The position numbers and the translations under genes are program-made. A stretch of DNA of 64,000 nt from Amylostereum areolatum (lineage: Eukaryota; Basidiomycota; Agaricomycetes; Russulales; Stereaceae), in assembly GCA_012932865.1 (NCBI GenBank), contig SAXG01000085.1, forward strand, positions 1-64,000, given 5' to 3'. Position 1 is the stretch's first letter, and the number at the start of each line of letters is the position of its first letter. The notes below the pieces were generated by a model. It did not search any database. It saw only the letters and a list, made by a program, of their open reading frames with translations, and was not told the origin of the DNA. Positions 46,168 to 57,303 of the stretch are shown in pieces.

Positions 46168-47881
46168 ATGTCTGATACAGAGAAAACCGCAGAGAAATCC
46201 ACAGAGAACCCCGCCGAGAAACCGCGCTCGACAGCCGAGGCCGACATCACCAAGTACAAGGTGGGTTCGCGCGCTGGGTTGATCGCGATCCTCCCCGTTG
46301 ACCTCTGCGTGTTTTTTCATGAATCTAATTCGTACGCCCTTCGTCTTTGGAAAAATTCGTCGTGTTCTTTGGGTCGGCGTGACTGGGATAGGCCGCGGCG
46401 GACATCGTGAACAATGTGATGAAGAAGCTCGTCGAGCTCTCCGTCGAGGGCGCCAAGGTGCTCGACATCTGCGTCGAGGGCGACAAGCTCATCGAGGAGG
46501 GCACCGGCGCGGTGTACAACAAGGCCGTCAAGGGCGTGAAGGTGCCCAAGGGTGCGTCCGTTCCCATCCTTCGCGCGCGATGGGGTTTTGACCTGGTGTG
46601 CATCGATGGATTTTAGGTCTTGCGTTCCCGACGTGCGTCTCGGTGAACAACTGTGTAGCATATTTCTCCCCGCTCGCGTGCGTCTTATTCTCTCCCTGCC
46701 CCTCTTCCAATCCCACCGTATCCAGTGTCTGACGCTATCTCCTCCAGTCTTTTTTTTTACTTCTTCGACCTTCTGCATGCCCTTGATTCTACCCTGATCG
46801 CCCGTCCACCCGCTCAGATCCGACCCCCTCTCGACGCAGACCCTCGCCGCCGGCGACGTGGTCAAGCTCCACGTAGGTGCACACATCGACGGCTTCGCGT
46901 CGATCAGCGCCGAAACGCTCGTCGTCGGCGCGTCCGCGGACGCGCCCGTGACTGGCCGTCGCGCGGACGTTCTCAAGGCGGCGTGGACCGCGGCGGAGGC
47001 GGCGATGCGGCTCGTCAAGGTCGGGAACAAGAACTGGCAGGTCACGGACGCGGTCGCCAAGGCGGCGAGTGCTTGGGATTGCAAGCCTGTTGAAGGTTCG
47101 TCTTTTCCCTTCCTTTTCCATGTGGGAAAGTCCCGGCGTGCTGATTTTAATAACGCGACTAGGCATGCTCTCGTGCCAGCAGACGCAAAATGTGATCGAC
47201 GGGAAGAAGAGGATCATTCTCAACCCGGCGGAGCAGCAGAAGAAGGACTTTGAGACGCAGACGTTTGCGGAGGGTGAGGTGTACGGGATCGACATTCTCG
47301 TATCGTCGGGCGAGGATGGCAAGGTACGTTTTCCTGCTCTTCCCGGTATTTTTTGCCCTTTCTAACCCACGCCGCGATCCAGGCGCGTACGGAAGAATCG
47401 CGAACGACGATCTACCACCGCGACCACGCGGTAACGTACCAGCTCAAGATGAAAACGTCGCGCGCGGTCTTCTCCGAGGTGCAGAAGAAGGCGGGCCAAT
47501 TCCCGTTCAATGTACGCGTGCTCGAGGACGAGAAGCGCGCGCGGATGGGTCTGCAGGAGGCGTGCCAGCACAGTCTGGTGAAGCCTTACGAAGTCATGTA
47601 TGTTTCGCTGCAGCTCTTGCACCGTTCCCGATTACTGATCGACGTACTCGCTGCTTAGCTACACCCCTTCGAATACGTTCGTCGCCGCGTTTCACTTCAC
47701 CATCGCGCTCCTGCCCAACGGTCCCACCCTGCTCACGCACCCGCCGGTGTGGTACAAGCCCGAGGTGGTCAAGACGGAGAAAGAGCTTGAGGACGAAGAG
47801 CTGAAGGAGCTCCTCACCAAGAAGCTCCGTGAGAGCAAGAAGGGCAAGAAGAAGGCGGACGAAGCGAAGCCCGAGGCATGA
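46168..47881 (+). CDS. EBP1/PA2G4-type M24-fold protein (curved DNA-binding protein family)
   Basis: A pita-bread (peptidase M24) fold protein of the PA2G4/EBP1 and fission-yeast Cdb4 group, which binds ribosomes, RNA or curved DNA and lacks methionine aminopeptidase activity. It starts [20 protein letters not shown], then [77 protein letters not shown]. The middle reads [60 protein letters not shown]. The C-terminal part is [40 protein letters not shown] and a Lys-rich tail ending [10 protein letters not shown]. About seven introns splice in frame. It looks intact. EBP1-like rather than ARX1-like because of the short length and Lys tail. Confidence 0.88.
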
Positions 47882-47938
47882 ACGTTGAACGGTAAACTGA
47901 CCAAAAAATACAATCGCGCGGACGATTTGCATGCAGGT

Positions 47939-47949
47939 GGGGGGGGGGG
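47939..47949. repeat. Homopolymer run of 11 G
   Basis: An uninterrupted G run 57 bases after the EBP1-like stop; probable 3' flank. Confidence 0.9.
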
Positions 47950-48133
47950 AGAAGGAAATAGGATCGGGCTTATGTACGTTGTAGGCAAGCTGTAGGATGC
48001 GAGACGACAAAAAATCCCGATCTAGGTGTTATACAATTCGAATCATCTTGTCGCTGGGCACGCTGGAATCACGGAGAAGGCTAGGTACGGAGGGTGCGTA
48101 AAATCGATAAGGGGGGATCCAGTACGAAGGTGA

Positions 48134-50069
48134 CTATATCGGCGTCGGAGGCACGGAACACCAGAAAGGCCAACGCTGCCAATTGGGCGCAGGGCCTGCA
48201 GTGAGCGGGCTCGGACTGGGACTCATGGGCGGGGTCATCGCAAGGCGTAGAAGCGCACGCTCGCGTCGGGGGTCGAGGAGGGTTTGAAGGCCGCCCATGT
48301 CTTCTGCGCCCGGCATCGTCGCTCTCCTACAGACGGCAAACGTCAGGTCCCCGACCCTACAAATGGAAAAGAAGGGACCCACATGCTCTGAAGGGTTGGA
48401 AGCACCAAGAACGAATCCCGGAACGCGTCGTACTCCGCCACCGCGTCGAGCGCGTGGCGCATGTCCTCGTCCGCGTCGAGCTCGCGCAGATACGCGTCCC
48501 CACCCGCGTCCGCAATCGTCCGCCGAAAGACGTTCAGGAGCCGGGCGGTATCGGGCGTCGGCGTCGCGGCGGTGTCGGGGGACTTGGGATCCGAAGCGGA
48601 AGCGCCGTTGTCCATCTCGCTGCTGCCAAAGAGCGAGGGGAGGAGCCAGGACGGCGGGCGGGCGCATCGCCAGAGCGGACGGGTGGTGACGCGTTGCCAG
48701 TCCGTGACGGCCAGCTGTGAGGTTTAATTTTTGAAATCAGAATCGGGACAGACAGCACGCGTAGAAGGAGAAACGTGAAGTTCGAGGAGGAGGCGACGCA
48801 CGATATGGGCGGGCTCGTGCTCGCTCACGAGCACGCTCTTCAGTCCGATCTCGTGCACGTCCAACCGGAAAACGTTCCCTTGGTCCTCGAGGCCCGGGCA
48901 CCCCCGCACGAGCTCGCACAACAGGCCAGCCGCACGCTCGACGCGAAGCTGCGCGTCCTCGAGCTCGCGCTGGTACGCGTCCGACGCGCCCTGGGTGAAC
49001 AACGCGCGGGCAGCGTCGCGCTCGCGCTGAGCGCACGCGAGAAGGTACGCGTGCGTGCTCGGGAAGGGGCCGCGGGAGAGGGGGAGGGCGGCGCGGCCGT
49101 CGGTGTAGAAGGAAGGGTGGGCAAGGGGGCCGAGGGGGTAGGCAGGGGTGTTTGCAGAGGACGGAGGTTTCGCTGAAGGTAGGGATGCAGGTGGAGGAGA
49201 GAAGAGGAGGGAGGGGAGGGTGGATGTAGGGGGAGGGGCGGAGGGGGTTGGTTGGAAGAGAAGGGGGAAAGAAAGCTTGGAGGGGGATGCGGGCGGAGAG
49301 GGGAGGGGGGACGGCGCGCTGGGGACGGCAATGGGGAGGGGAAGGAGCAGACTGCCGATGGCGGGGAAGGTGTGGTTCGAGAGTTCGAGGATGTACCGGG
49401 CGAGCTGCGAGACCAACGAGTCCTGGGTTTCTTGAGGCAATGTGTGATATATGGTGTCCAGACGGACGCCGGGAATCTGAGCGGCAGCAATTCAGGCTGA
49501 GAGGCCATGTGCGACGGAGAAGGCCGACCTTTTCATATAAAAGATAGCTGCCTATAGGGTGCTTCGCGTCGACATTGTGCGAGATCACGGCTGGCACAGG
49601 GATCGAGGTGTGTTCGCGGATGTACTTCATGGTAGCGACCTTCGCCGACGCGGTTGAATGATCGCAATATTTCACGCGCAAAAAGGTCGAAGGAGAACGC
49701 GCTTACCTCCGATTCTATCAGCGTCGCGGGCGTGTTGGCGTTGCCGACCCTCATCAGGACCGTGTCCCCGTCTTGCAGCGCGACCGAGAACGTCTAGCAA
49801 AAGCAAAACAAGGGCCCGCCGTCAACACCTCCGTCCTCGCGCCCACAAGCGCAAGCGCGCCGAGACAAAGCAATCCACCTTGCTCAGATCATCTGCAACT
49901 CGCAGGCGTCGGTCATCGCTCTTTCCAACCCAGTGAGAAACGGGCAATTCACACACCTCTCCCCACGACGTCGATCGCGCGCACCACGCGCCCGAGACGC
50001 TCCCCGACCGTGCGCCCGAGCACTTCCAGATCGACTTCCCCCGGAACGAGTGGTCTCAGCGCGGACATC
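48134..50069 (-). CDS. APH-fold phosphotransferase family protein, substrate unknown
   Basis: The aminoglycoside phosphotransferase (PF01636-type) kinase-like fold as it is found in fungi, not an antibiotic-resistance gene. It begins MSALRPLVPGEVDLEVLGRT, then VLMRVGNANTPATLIESEV, KYIREHTSIPVPAVISHNVD and PIGSYLLYEK, the N-lobe strand and helix pattern. The C-lobe has LPQETQDSLVSQLARYILEL, SNHTFPAIGSLLLPLP, then a Pro-rich insert, LAHPSFYTDGRAALPLSRGP, ERDAARALFTQGASDAYQRE, CPGLEDQGNVFRLDVHEIGL and LAVTDWQRVTTRPLWRCARP, the last resembling the D-W metal-binding segment. It ends WQRWPFWCSVPPTPI. Fungal members of this group often act on small metabolites, but no substrate can be inferred here. 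Divergent from PCC1. Confidence 0.72.
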
Positions 50070-50571
50070 GTCTTCGTATCCTTCGGCTCGATACTTATTT
50101 GCGCTTTCTGCCTGTTGTTCTGGGGAGGGAGGTCGAGGCGAGAAACCAAGAGGAAGAGGGTGCCAGGGTGGAGCAGCGACGACACGTGGGGGAGGTGCGC
50201 CCGGGGCTGAGGGTGGCGTCTGGTAGATTATCCATCCATCGCGCTGGGATTAGGTCCTGAGCCCGAGGTGGTTCTTGGTCCTATATTCTATACTGGGCTT
50301 GAGCTCATGAGCTTTCCCCCGGCCGCGTGGCGATAAACAAGGATAACCATTTTCGAGCGAGTCGGGGATGTCCTAGTGTCAGTCGGTGCACGCTGGAGGA
50401 ATTTCGTGCGGTAATTGTGCGCAAACCCGTTCGAGTTCAACGTTCATGGATCCAACTGTCTTGTGAGCCGAGGAAACCCAGCGAACGAAACAAGTCGACA
50501 AAGAAACTGGCGCCCAGACTACAGATCGGGACACTCGGCCCGCTCCCAGCCATCCGCCTCTCCCTCCCACC
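50070..50571. promoter_or_regulatory. Divergent promoter of the phosphotransferase and PCC1 genes
   Basis: No gene recognised; the two starts face outwards across about 500 bases. Confidence 0.5.
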
Positions 50572-50988
50572 ATGTCCTCGCCGCCCCCGCCCGACTGGCA
50601 CACCATGTGAGCCCATCCTTCCCATCTCACCTAAACCGTCCCCCCTCATCCCACGTCTTAAAAAAAGCACCGTGCGCATTCCGTTCGCGACCCCGCACCA
50701 CGCCTCGATCGCGAAACAGGTCATCGAAGTCGACCGCGAGCTCCAGCCACACGCCGTCGAGCGCGCACTCGTCGTCGAAGATGCCGTTCTGATCGCGTGC
50801 GTTCTCCCTGCGTTTTCCTTCCCCCCGCATCTCGTAGGTTGACGATCGCGACGGATGCATGCAGGACGTTCTCGACGCTTACCGTGCGTCTCGCCCGATT
50901 GACGCTCAACGCCTTCCTGGAAAACGTCGACCTCGTCGTGCGCACGATCGCCGAGTTCGGGGACGAGTCGGAGCGAGTGCCTTCGTAG
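50572..50988 (+). CDS. PCC1: KEOPS/EKC complex subunit PCC1
   Basis: Small dimerising subunit of the KEOPS complex that makes the t6A base modification of tRNAs. The first exon is short (MSSPPPPDWHT), followed by an intron of 56 bases. The core reads ITVRIPFATPHHASIAKQVI, EVDRELQPHAVERALVVEDA, VLIA, then after a second intron TFSTLTVRLARLTLNAFLEN and VDLVVRTIAEFGDESERVPS with stop at 50986. The alternating strand-helix-strand pattern, the RA-LRLA-NAFLE segment and the length of about 95 residues match Pcc1/LAGE3. Both introns splice in frame. Confidence 0.9.
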
Positions 50989-51750
50989 GAATCTAAAAAG
51001 CAGCCCCGATCATGCGCGCACACGCCGCCACGGCCCACGGGAAGGGGGAAATGGACTTCAAACGCCTTGCTGCCATGGCAGTCGCCCCTGTGGCTCATAC
51101 AGTTACAGCACGCGACACGACGACCGGAATTCGACCACAGACAATTTTAGGAGGGCGCCCACGTGGAAGGTTCGGCGGCAGGTTGGTCTCGAGAGGGGCA
51201 AATTCGTTGTGGGAGCGACGACGTAGCTGTCAATCACGATTCACCAGAGAATCTTCTGCTCGTAACCTTGCTACACATCAAGCGGCTGTCATGCTGCCCC
51301 ACTCAATCAAGACAACCTGAAGCACCCGATCCCGAGCGAATCGGAAGACGTAACAAACAAACAACCAAATAAAAATATTGTGTAGCAAGCCTTTTTCGTT
51401 GGTATCGCATTACAAAAACCCGGTGGGGTCCCGTCTCGTCTTAACCAGAACCAGTGAAAAGAGGAAAGGGAAGGTGTGAGGGTATGGGGGAGAAGGACTA
51501 CAGGAAAGGGGATGTGAATACGCCGCCGGCGGACCGCCGAAAGGAGGGAAGCACGAACCACACAAGCGGGGAGCACCGCCCCTCGCCAACCGACGAAAAA
51601 AAACCTTGGACCACTAACCGTACACAACCGAACGCGTCGTTATGAAACAAGAAGGAACGTGGAACCTCGCCTGGGGGCCCCGGGTATATGCCGTGAGGAG
51701 CGGGAGGGGAGGACATGAAGCAGCGGGAGTAAGATGGAAGAGGGGAGAAT
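50989..51750. other. Intergenic, no gene seen
   Basis: No conserved frame. Tail-to-tail arrangement: PCC1 (+) and the GPI-protein gene (-) both end towards this region. Confidence 0.5.
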
Positions 51751-52589
51751 TTAGAGGGCAAAGGCCAAGGCGGCGCTGAGGGCGCCGAGAACAACGACGG
51801 GGGCAGCCATGTGAGGCGCGGCGTCGGCTTGGGGGCCGATTCCAGCATTGGCAGCGCCAAGGGCGCCGGCAGTGCCGTCGTCAGACGAGGATGCACCGCT
51901 AGAAGCGGCGCTGCTCGGGACGGAGGCCACGCTCAAACTAGACGGTGGGTGAGCACGGATGAAGTTCAACGGGGGAAGTACGGAACGCACGTGGTGAAAG
52001 AGAGCGCAGAGGTGGCGGTAGACGAAGCGGCGGACGAGGCCGCTGCCTTGAGGGACTTCTGGTCGGCAGCAGAGAGACAGGACATGTCATCGCTGGCATC
52101 AACAGTGATCTGAATGGAGGAGGGGGGAAATCAGGATGTTGGATGATTTGCGTGAGAGTAGGGGAACGCACGGATCGACTCCATGCCTCGTCGCCCTCTG
52201 AGTCTTCGAGGGAGATGAGGAGCTTGGTGCCAGCCTTGAGGGTGACGTTCCAGGTCATGGACTTGCCTGAGTGGTCGCCGAGGTCGGCACTGGAAAAAGC
52301 CAGGAGGTTAGCGGGTTGGTAACGAAGGAGCGGAAGTGGACGGACAGGGTGTCCTCGCAGGGGGTGTAGAGAGGAACGACGAGGACGTTGACGGGGTTGT
52401 CGGTACCAGACCAGGTGATGTGAGCAGGCGAGCACTTAGAGCAAAGGAGGTGAGGGGAGTTTTCAGGATGTAAAAAGGAAAAGGGGTAGAAACCTGTTTG
52501 AAGTCGGTAGAGTTGACGACGAAGTCGGCGCGGGCGCCGGAGACGGCGAGGAGGGAAAGAGCGGCGGCGGAAATGAGCGTGGCGAACAT
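51751..52589 (-). CDS. Ser-rich GPI-anchored secreted protein
   Basis: The signal peptide is MFATLISAAALSLLAVSGAR, followed by ADFVVNSTDFKQ. After an intron the extracellular domain reads CSPAHITWSGTDNPVNVLVV, LYTPCEDTLSVHF, DLGDHSGKSMTWNVTLKAGT, LISLEDSEGDEAWSRS and ITVDASDDMSCLSAADQKSL. This is the small cell-surface domain often found N-terminal to Ser-rich GPI regions in basidiomycetes (Kre9/Knh1-like in part). A Ser/Ala-rich spacer (SSAASSGASSSDDGTAG) and a C-terminal hydrophobic tail (VVVLGALSAALAFAL) fit GPI attachment. Four introns are likely. Start at 52589. The exon join after VHFRSF is approximate. Confidence 0.8.
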
Positions 52590-53161
52590 GGTCGCAGAGG
52601 GCGGACGCAAGAAAGAGGGCGGGAGGCGGGAGGAGGAGGAGACTGGGTGGTGGTGGTGGTGGTGGTGGAGTAAGTAGAGACAGAAAAGGATGCAAGCGCA
52701 AGAAGCTCTTGGCTCCCTTCGGCCAATCATCCCCGGTTCCCGTCCGGCACGCCTTGCCGAACCTCCCTCCCATCTGCCACGCCCGCTAAGTAATAGCTAT
52801 CCTCCCTTGGCACCTTCCTGGCACCTCCATGGGTGATGGCATTGTTCATCAGCCCATACTTAGGTAGTGCTGCCATCTGCCGCGGCTCGGTATGATAACC
52901 ATTTTGCCCTATCTGCTCACCCAAGCTAACCTACCTTCTAGTCTTGTCTCAGAACGGCAGCGACCAAGTAGGTATGTTGCGTATCTTTCCGAACAGTATC
53001 AACTATTACCGCCCACTGCACCACTATAGTAGATATACTTACCCGATCTGATCATTCTTTATACCAAAGTGTAAGTAGGAATGTGATGCGTGGACCAACA
53101 ATGGCGCATACGTTACCGTACTTGGATGCGGTCGTGGCTCACTGACTGCTACTCCACTCAG
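52590..53161. other. Promoter of the GPI-protein gene and gene-poor AT-rich stretch
   Basis: No coding frame recognised. It includes a (GGT)n run near 52646-52668 and lies before the tRNA gene. Confidence 0.5.
52646..52668. repeat. (GGT)n trinucleotide repeat
   Basis: About seven to eight GGT units in the leader of the GPI-protein gene. Confidence 0.85.
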
Positions 53162-53233
53162 GCATCAGTGGTGTAGCTGGTAACATTGGGTCTTCCCATG
53201 GCCTAGCTCCGGGTTCGACTCCCGGCTGATGCA
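53162..53233 (+). tRNA. tRNA-Gly (anticodon CCC)
   Basis: A complete cloverleaf of 72 bases. The acceptor stem pairs GCATCAG with CTGATGC, with discriminator A. The D-stem is GTGT with ACAT, and the D-loop is AGCTGGTA. The anticodon stem GGGTC/GGCCT encloses the loop TTCCCAT, giving CCC. The T-arm is CCGGG/CCCGG with loop TTCGACT. There is no intron. A T-rich tract directly follows (TTTC then TTTTT), matching a Pol III terminator. Confidence 0.92.
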
Positions 53234-53252
53234 TTTCTTTTTAGATTCTTTT
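53234..53252 (+). terminator. T-tract, probable Pol III terminator of the tRNA
   Basis: T-rich sequence with runs of four or more T immediately after the tRNA 3' end. Confidence 0.7.
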
Positions 53253-53269
53253 TTCGTATCCTCCGAACG

Positions 53270-53445
53270 GCGATGCCGACTCCAGTTGGAGACTCACTGA
53301 CTCAGACTTCAATCTTGGAGTCTTCGATCTTGGACTGTTGGACGGTGGACTTGGAACTTGAAGTTGTCACTGTGGCAGTCTCAGACTCCAACTCGCGTTC
53401 CGAGTCGCGGAGTCGACGAGGACTCAGAGAGTCGAGGACCGTTAC
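53270..53445. repeat. GACTC/GAGTC-rich block
   Basis: Nine GACTC or GAGTC pentamers within about 170 bases, many next to CC, AG or CG, and short inverted halves (for example CTCCA with TGGAG). No coding frame fits. It lies directly downstream of the tRNA. Confidence 0.6.
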
Positions 53446-53621
53446 AAACACCTTATCCCGTTGCTATAATCAGCGTGGTTTCATTCAAGTCTTAACTTCA
53501 GCGATTCAGCGATTCAGACTTCCTGAAGACCATGTACTTGAAGCTCGGAGCTCGACGCGTGCCGCTGCAGTGCCATGGTACATATTATAAACACTGCCAG
53601 TAAGGAATGCGATACATTAAA

Positions 53622-55265
53622 TCATGGTTTGACGAATACGGCCATTCCGACAAGGTAAGCACGATCTGTGGACGGCATCGTCGTCAACATGCTCACGACG
53701 GAGCGACAGGACGACTCACTGATGGGCACACCCTGCTTTTGGGCAGAATCGGCGAAGTTCAGCTGCTGAAGGTGCTGGGCTTGACCCGGTCCTTTCAGAT
53801 TGAAGACGTCCACCGATGTCGCATTCGGAACCAGCACGTACAAGTACCTGGAACAGAAAGGTCAGCGGCGGAATGATGTGCGTCAAACGGACGAGGAACG
53901 TACTCCTGCCCTTTGAAAGAGGCAATCGCCAGATCCTGCGACCCGCTACCCGCTACCGCCGGATATTGCTATATACACCAAAGGATCAGCAGATAGATCG
54001 CAAGACGTGGAGGGAAAAGGGAGCAAACCTTGACGATTGAAGGACTCAGGTCGGGCCCGACCGTAACCTCAGTGATGACACTTTCCAGTATGTCCGATAC
54101 GTAAAAGTTCTTCGTCTTGGGACTATACACGCTCCAGCACACTGCGCCCTCCCCAGGGATCGCGAGCGTCTTCGTTCGCGGACTCCCCGCGCTCTTCCGC
54201 ACGCCTTGCGAAAAATCAAAGATGTCGACGCCCGTCGCCGGGTCAGCGACAAAAAGCGCTTGCTGGCCTGGGATCGGCGTGACAGTGAACGGCAGCCCGC
54301 CACCGACAGGGTTTACGACTTTTGTGGCGGACGCGGAGACGGTGCCATCGGGTGCGACGTCGTAGACGGCGAGGTACCCCTCCCTTGTTTGGGCCACGCC
54401 CTTGATGGCGACGACGAGGTGTTTCTGGTCCTCGGTGAAGCCAATTGCGGACGCGGAAAGTGCGGGCCCGCTTGGTGGTGTCGTCTGGTTAAGTGCGAGG
54501 GGGTGGAAGGATTGCGGCTCCAGGCTCAAGCCAGATATCTTGCTGGGTTTGAAACATCTGACCGAGAATGAATGTGAGCGTAAGAAGGCGGGGAGGGAGG
54601 GAGGGCTTACGCGACTCCGCCCACTGCTCCGCCGTTGAGTACGCAGAGCTGGGTGCCGGCTTTGTTGAAGGCGACGGACACGGGGAACTCGCCCTTGGTC
54701 GAGGCGGGCTTCCCGAGCAGGGTCAGTGTCGAAGGGTTCTTCGAGTCGACTTTGAACAATGAGACGGTGTTGGAGCCAGCCTGGAGCGTCGTGCATGTTA
54801 ACGGTCAGAAAGCTTGTGCGACATTCGGTCGGGACGGAGCTCACGTTCACAGTAGCCAGAAGACCGGTGGCTGCGTTCGTGTCAATCGCGCCTTGGGAGA
54901 ACAGGGGGTCTGGAGCGGCGACATTCCCTCCATTGTCCGCGTGCAGACCGAGTCCTTGTGTCGAGGTGGCGCCAACAAAAGACTGCCAGATAACGTTGAG
55001 ATCGAGGTGGTAGCACGAGAAAAAGTTGGTCACAAACGCACAAGTTTTCCATCAGGTCCAATGTCCGCGGAAAGGATTGCGTTTCCAGAGGGCTCGTTAT
55101 TAGTGACTGCCCAGGAAGTACGTCAGTGGTGACGGGCAGCGAGAGCGGTGAATAGTCACAGTAGACGGTTCCGACTGACGAGCCGTATGATGCGCTCGAG
55201 GTTGGGGCAGACACGCCGAACGCGGGCATGAAGGCGAGGGCGGCATATAAGGGTGAGAGCTTCAT
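53622..55265 (-). CDS. Secreted 7-bladed beta-propeller (lactonase family), copy A
   Basis: Protein of the PF10282-type lactonase/cyclase beta-propeller group. It has a signal peptide (MKLSPLYAALAFMPAFGVSA) and conserved blades: FTNNEPSGNAILSADIGPDG, GLGLHADNGG, AGSNTVSLFKVDSKNPSTLT, GEFPVSVAFNKAGTQLCVLN, SAIGFTEDQKHLVVAIKGVA, PFTVTPIPGQQALFVADPAT, GVDIFDFSQGV, CWSVYSPKTKNFYVSDILES, VITEVTVGPDLSPSIVK and YLYVLVPNATSVDVFNLKGP. It ends NRAYLVGMAVFVKP. Members of this fold include 6-phosphogluconolactonase and carboxymuconate cyclase, but these secreted fungal forms have no proven activity. Seven or so introns splice in frame. First of three paralogues on the same strand. Confidence 0.88.
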
Positions 55266-57303
55266 CGTTCAAGGGAATATGGGGAAGAAGCGAGGCCTGG
55301 CGTCTGTCCGTACACCACCTTCGCTTCATAGGCCTTTATACACCCTTGGACACTCCATAAGCGCGGGAAAACATGAACATCCAAACCTGTATGCGCGCAT
55401 CTGTCAGTCACTACAGCAAAAATAGCGGATGTCACCTCCGACTGACCAACGAAGGCCACTGACGAAGCGTGACCTGATGTTTGGTGAAGCCCGATGCAGC
55501 CAGATCCAGTCGAATGCGGATGATCGCGCCTCGTCGAAGAGATGGTATTGGCCCATGGGTGACCGGAGTGTCCGAGAATGTCAGGGCAAGCGTTTCGAGA
55601 ATGGGTGCCAGCGAGAATGTGCTGAGTGGGCATGAGAATTCAACAAGTTGAACGGCTGGTAAGTTTGGGTTTGCGCTCATATTGGACGCAGGTGTGAGGC
55701 GGATGACTGGATGACAACGGTCGCGCGCGCCCGCGAGTGTCGCTAGAAAACTGTTGGTGGCGTTCTGGGATTCAGTTTTGCATCATCGGCGTCAGCCGGG
55801 AGGAGGGGAGGAAACTCACTGTCCAATGTTAAGTAAGTGCCGACCGAGCAGTGCATCCGTGATCTGTTGCGGCCTTACTTGAGTTTGGATGTTGAACGTT
55901 CCTCAGTTATCTCGAAACAACAAATACGATGTATACGAGCATGGAGGTTTGCAATCCTGTTGTCCCATCGTTCCCTGTCTTCCGGATTCGTGACCATAAT
56001 CGCCGGGCAGCGAGGTCCACCGTGTCGGGCGGCCGTGCACGCTAAGTACGCTGTCCTTGAATGCCGTTTGCCGGTGGACATTGAACCCCGCGCTCAGAAC
56101 GAAGATTGACTTTGACATTGAAAGAAGCCGCTATGACACAGCATAGCCATGCTTAAGTATATGCCACACCGCTCGATCGTGATCGTAACGGATCATGAGA
56201 AGGGAGGGTACGCCGGCAGGTCCATCGTCGGCTGACTCTACAGACTACCATACCATTCAGTCAACCACCAATCGTAAGCGGATTGCTCGTAAAACTGGGG
56301 CTTCGGGACGGCAGAACTACCGCAGCGGCTGACGGATGAGAGAAAACGCATGGAGCTGGCAAAACGCGAGAAAATGGCGGGACAGATTTTAGGACAAACT
56401 GAGACTTTGGAGCACACCGATTCCGTCGTCGCCACTGTTGTGCGGGGCTGCGTGGCCGAATTGGCGATAATAGGCGTCTCTGCGTTGGCTGAGGCTGAGA
56501 AATGCAACTGCTGGATTGCCAGCTCCAGCCCAAACGTCTCACCGGGGCCCGCGCTGTCCTGGAGTACCAGGCATTTAGAGTCTTGGCAAGTGACAGCGAA
56601 TAAGGGTTAGCCAGCAGGGACGACTTAGCATGGACCTTCAATCCGAAGGACGCTGGACATGATGCAGCAGCGATTTGGCAAGAGTTGGCAGAAAATTGAG
56701 GCCTTGAAACATCTGCGCAAGACGATTAGAAATCGAGTTCGTCGTAAAGGGCCGGCGTAGAGCTGGGATAGCTTACGAAAAGCCGACAACTTCGCAGAAT
56801 CGCACAATTATTGCAGTGAAACTTCGAAACAAAACCCGCTCCGTGGGCACGACTCCGCACGAGGAGCTTCTTTCCTTTGTTGGAAGTTACTGGTACATAT
56901 GGAGTGAGCCTCGGGAGGTTCAGAATGTCATCATTGATCCCTGCGGCCGACGAAACCACCGGTTGCGAGCGGATAGTGAAAACTGAATTTATCCCTTCCC
57001 CCACCCTGGAAGCTGATTGAGGCCGATTGAGACCGTGTGCATCGGTCTAAAGAGATGATGGTACTACTCACCAGTTTGCACTGCGATGCTAGCGAACGGT
57101 AGCTGTTGAACGGGGTACTTCCTGGCGTCGTTTTTTGTGATACATGGCAAGACAAGCTTCTCAGGACTCAACATCTCCTAAACCCTGGTAAGGTTTTGGT
57201 CTGTCTGAGCCATACTTATATCGGTTGCTTCACATCCTACTCAGAAGATAAAACATTCATAAATATCATAAAATAACCAACGCAAACCAGTAATGGTGGT
57301 GCG
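55266..57303. other. Intergenic 2 kb between beta-propeller copies A and B
   Basis: Contains the promoter of copy A (TATA-like box at 55333) and short open frames. One minus-strand frame at about 56238-56590 has CQDSKCLVLQDSAGPG and a Ser/Thr-rich part, with no start or known family; I treat it as a possible relic or chance frame. Nothing else is recognised. Confidence 0.4.
55333..55340 (-). promoter_or_regulatory. TATA-like box of beta-propeller copy A
   Basis: TATAAAGG on the minus strand, about 70 bases upstream of the ATG at 55265. Confidence 0.5.

Noticed and set aside
48134..50069. Antibiotic-resistance gene because of the aminoglycoside phosphotransferase fold
   Set aside because: Eukaryotic intron-containing member of a broad small-molecule kinase superfamily; no evidence for drug substrates.
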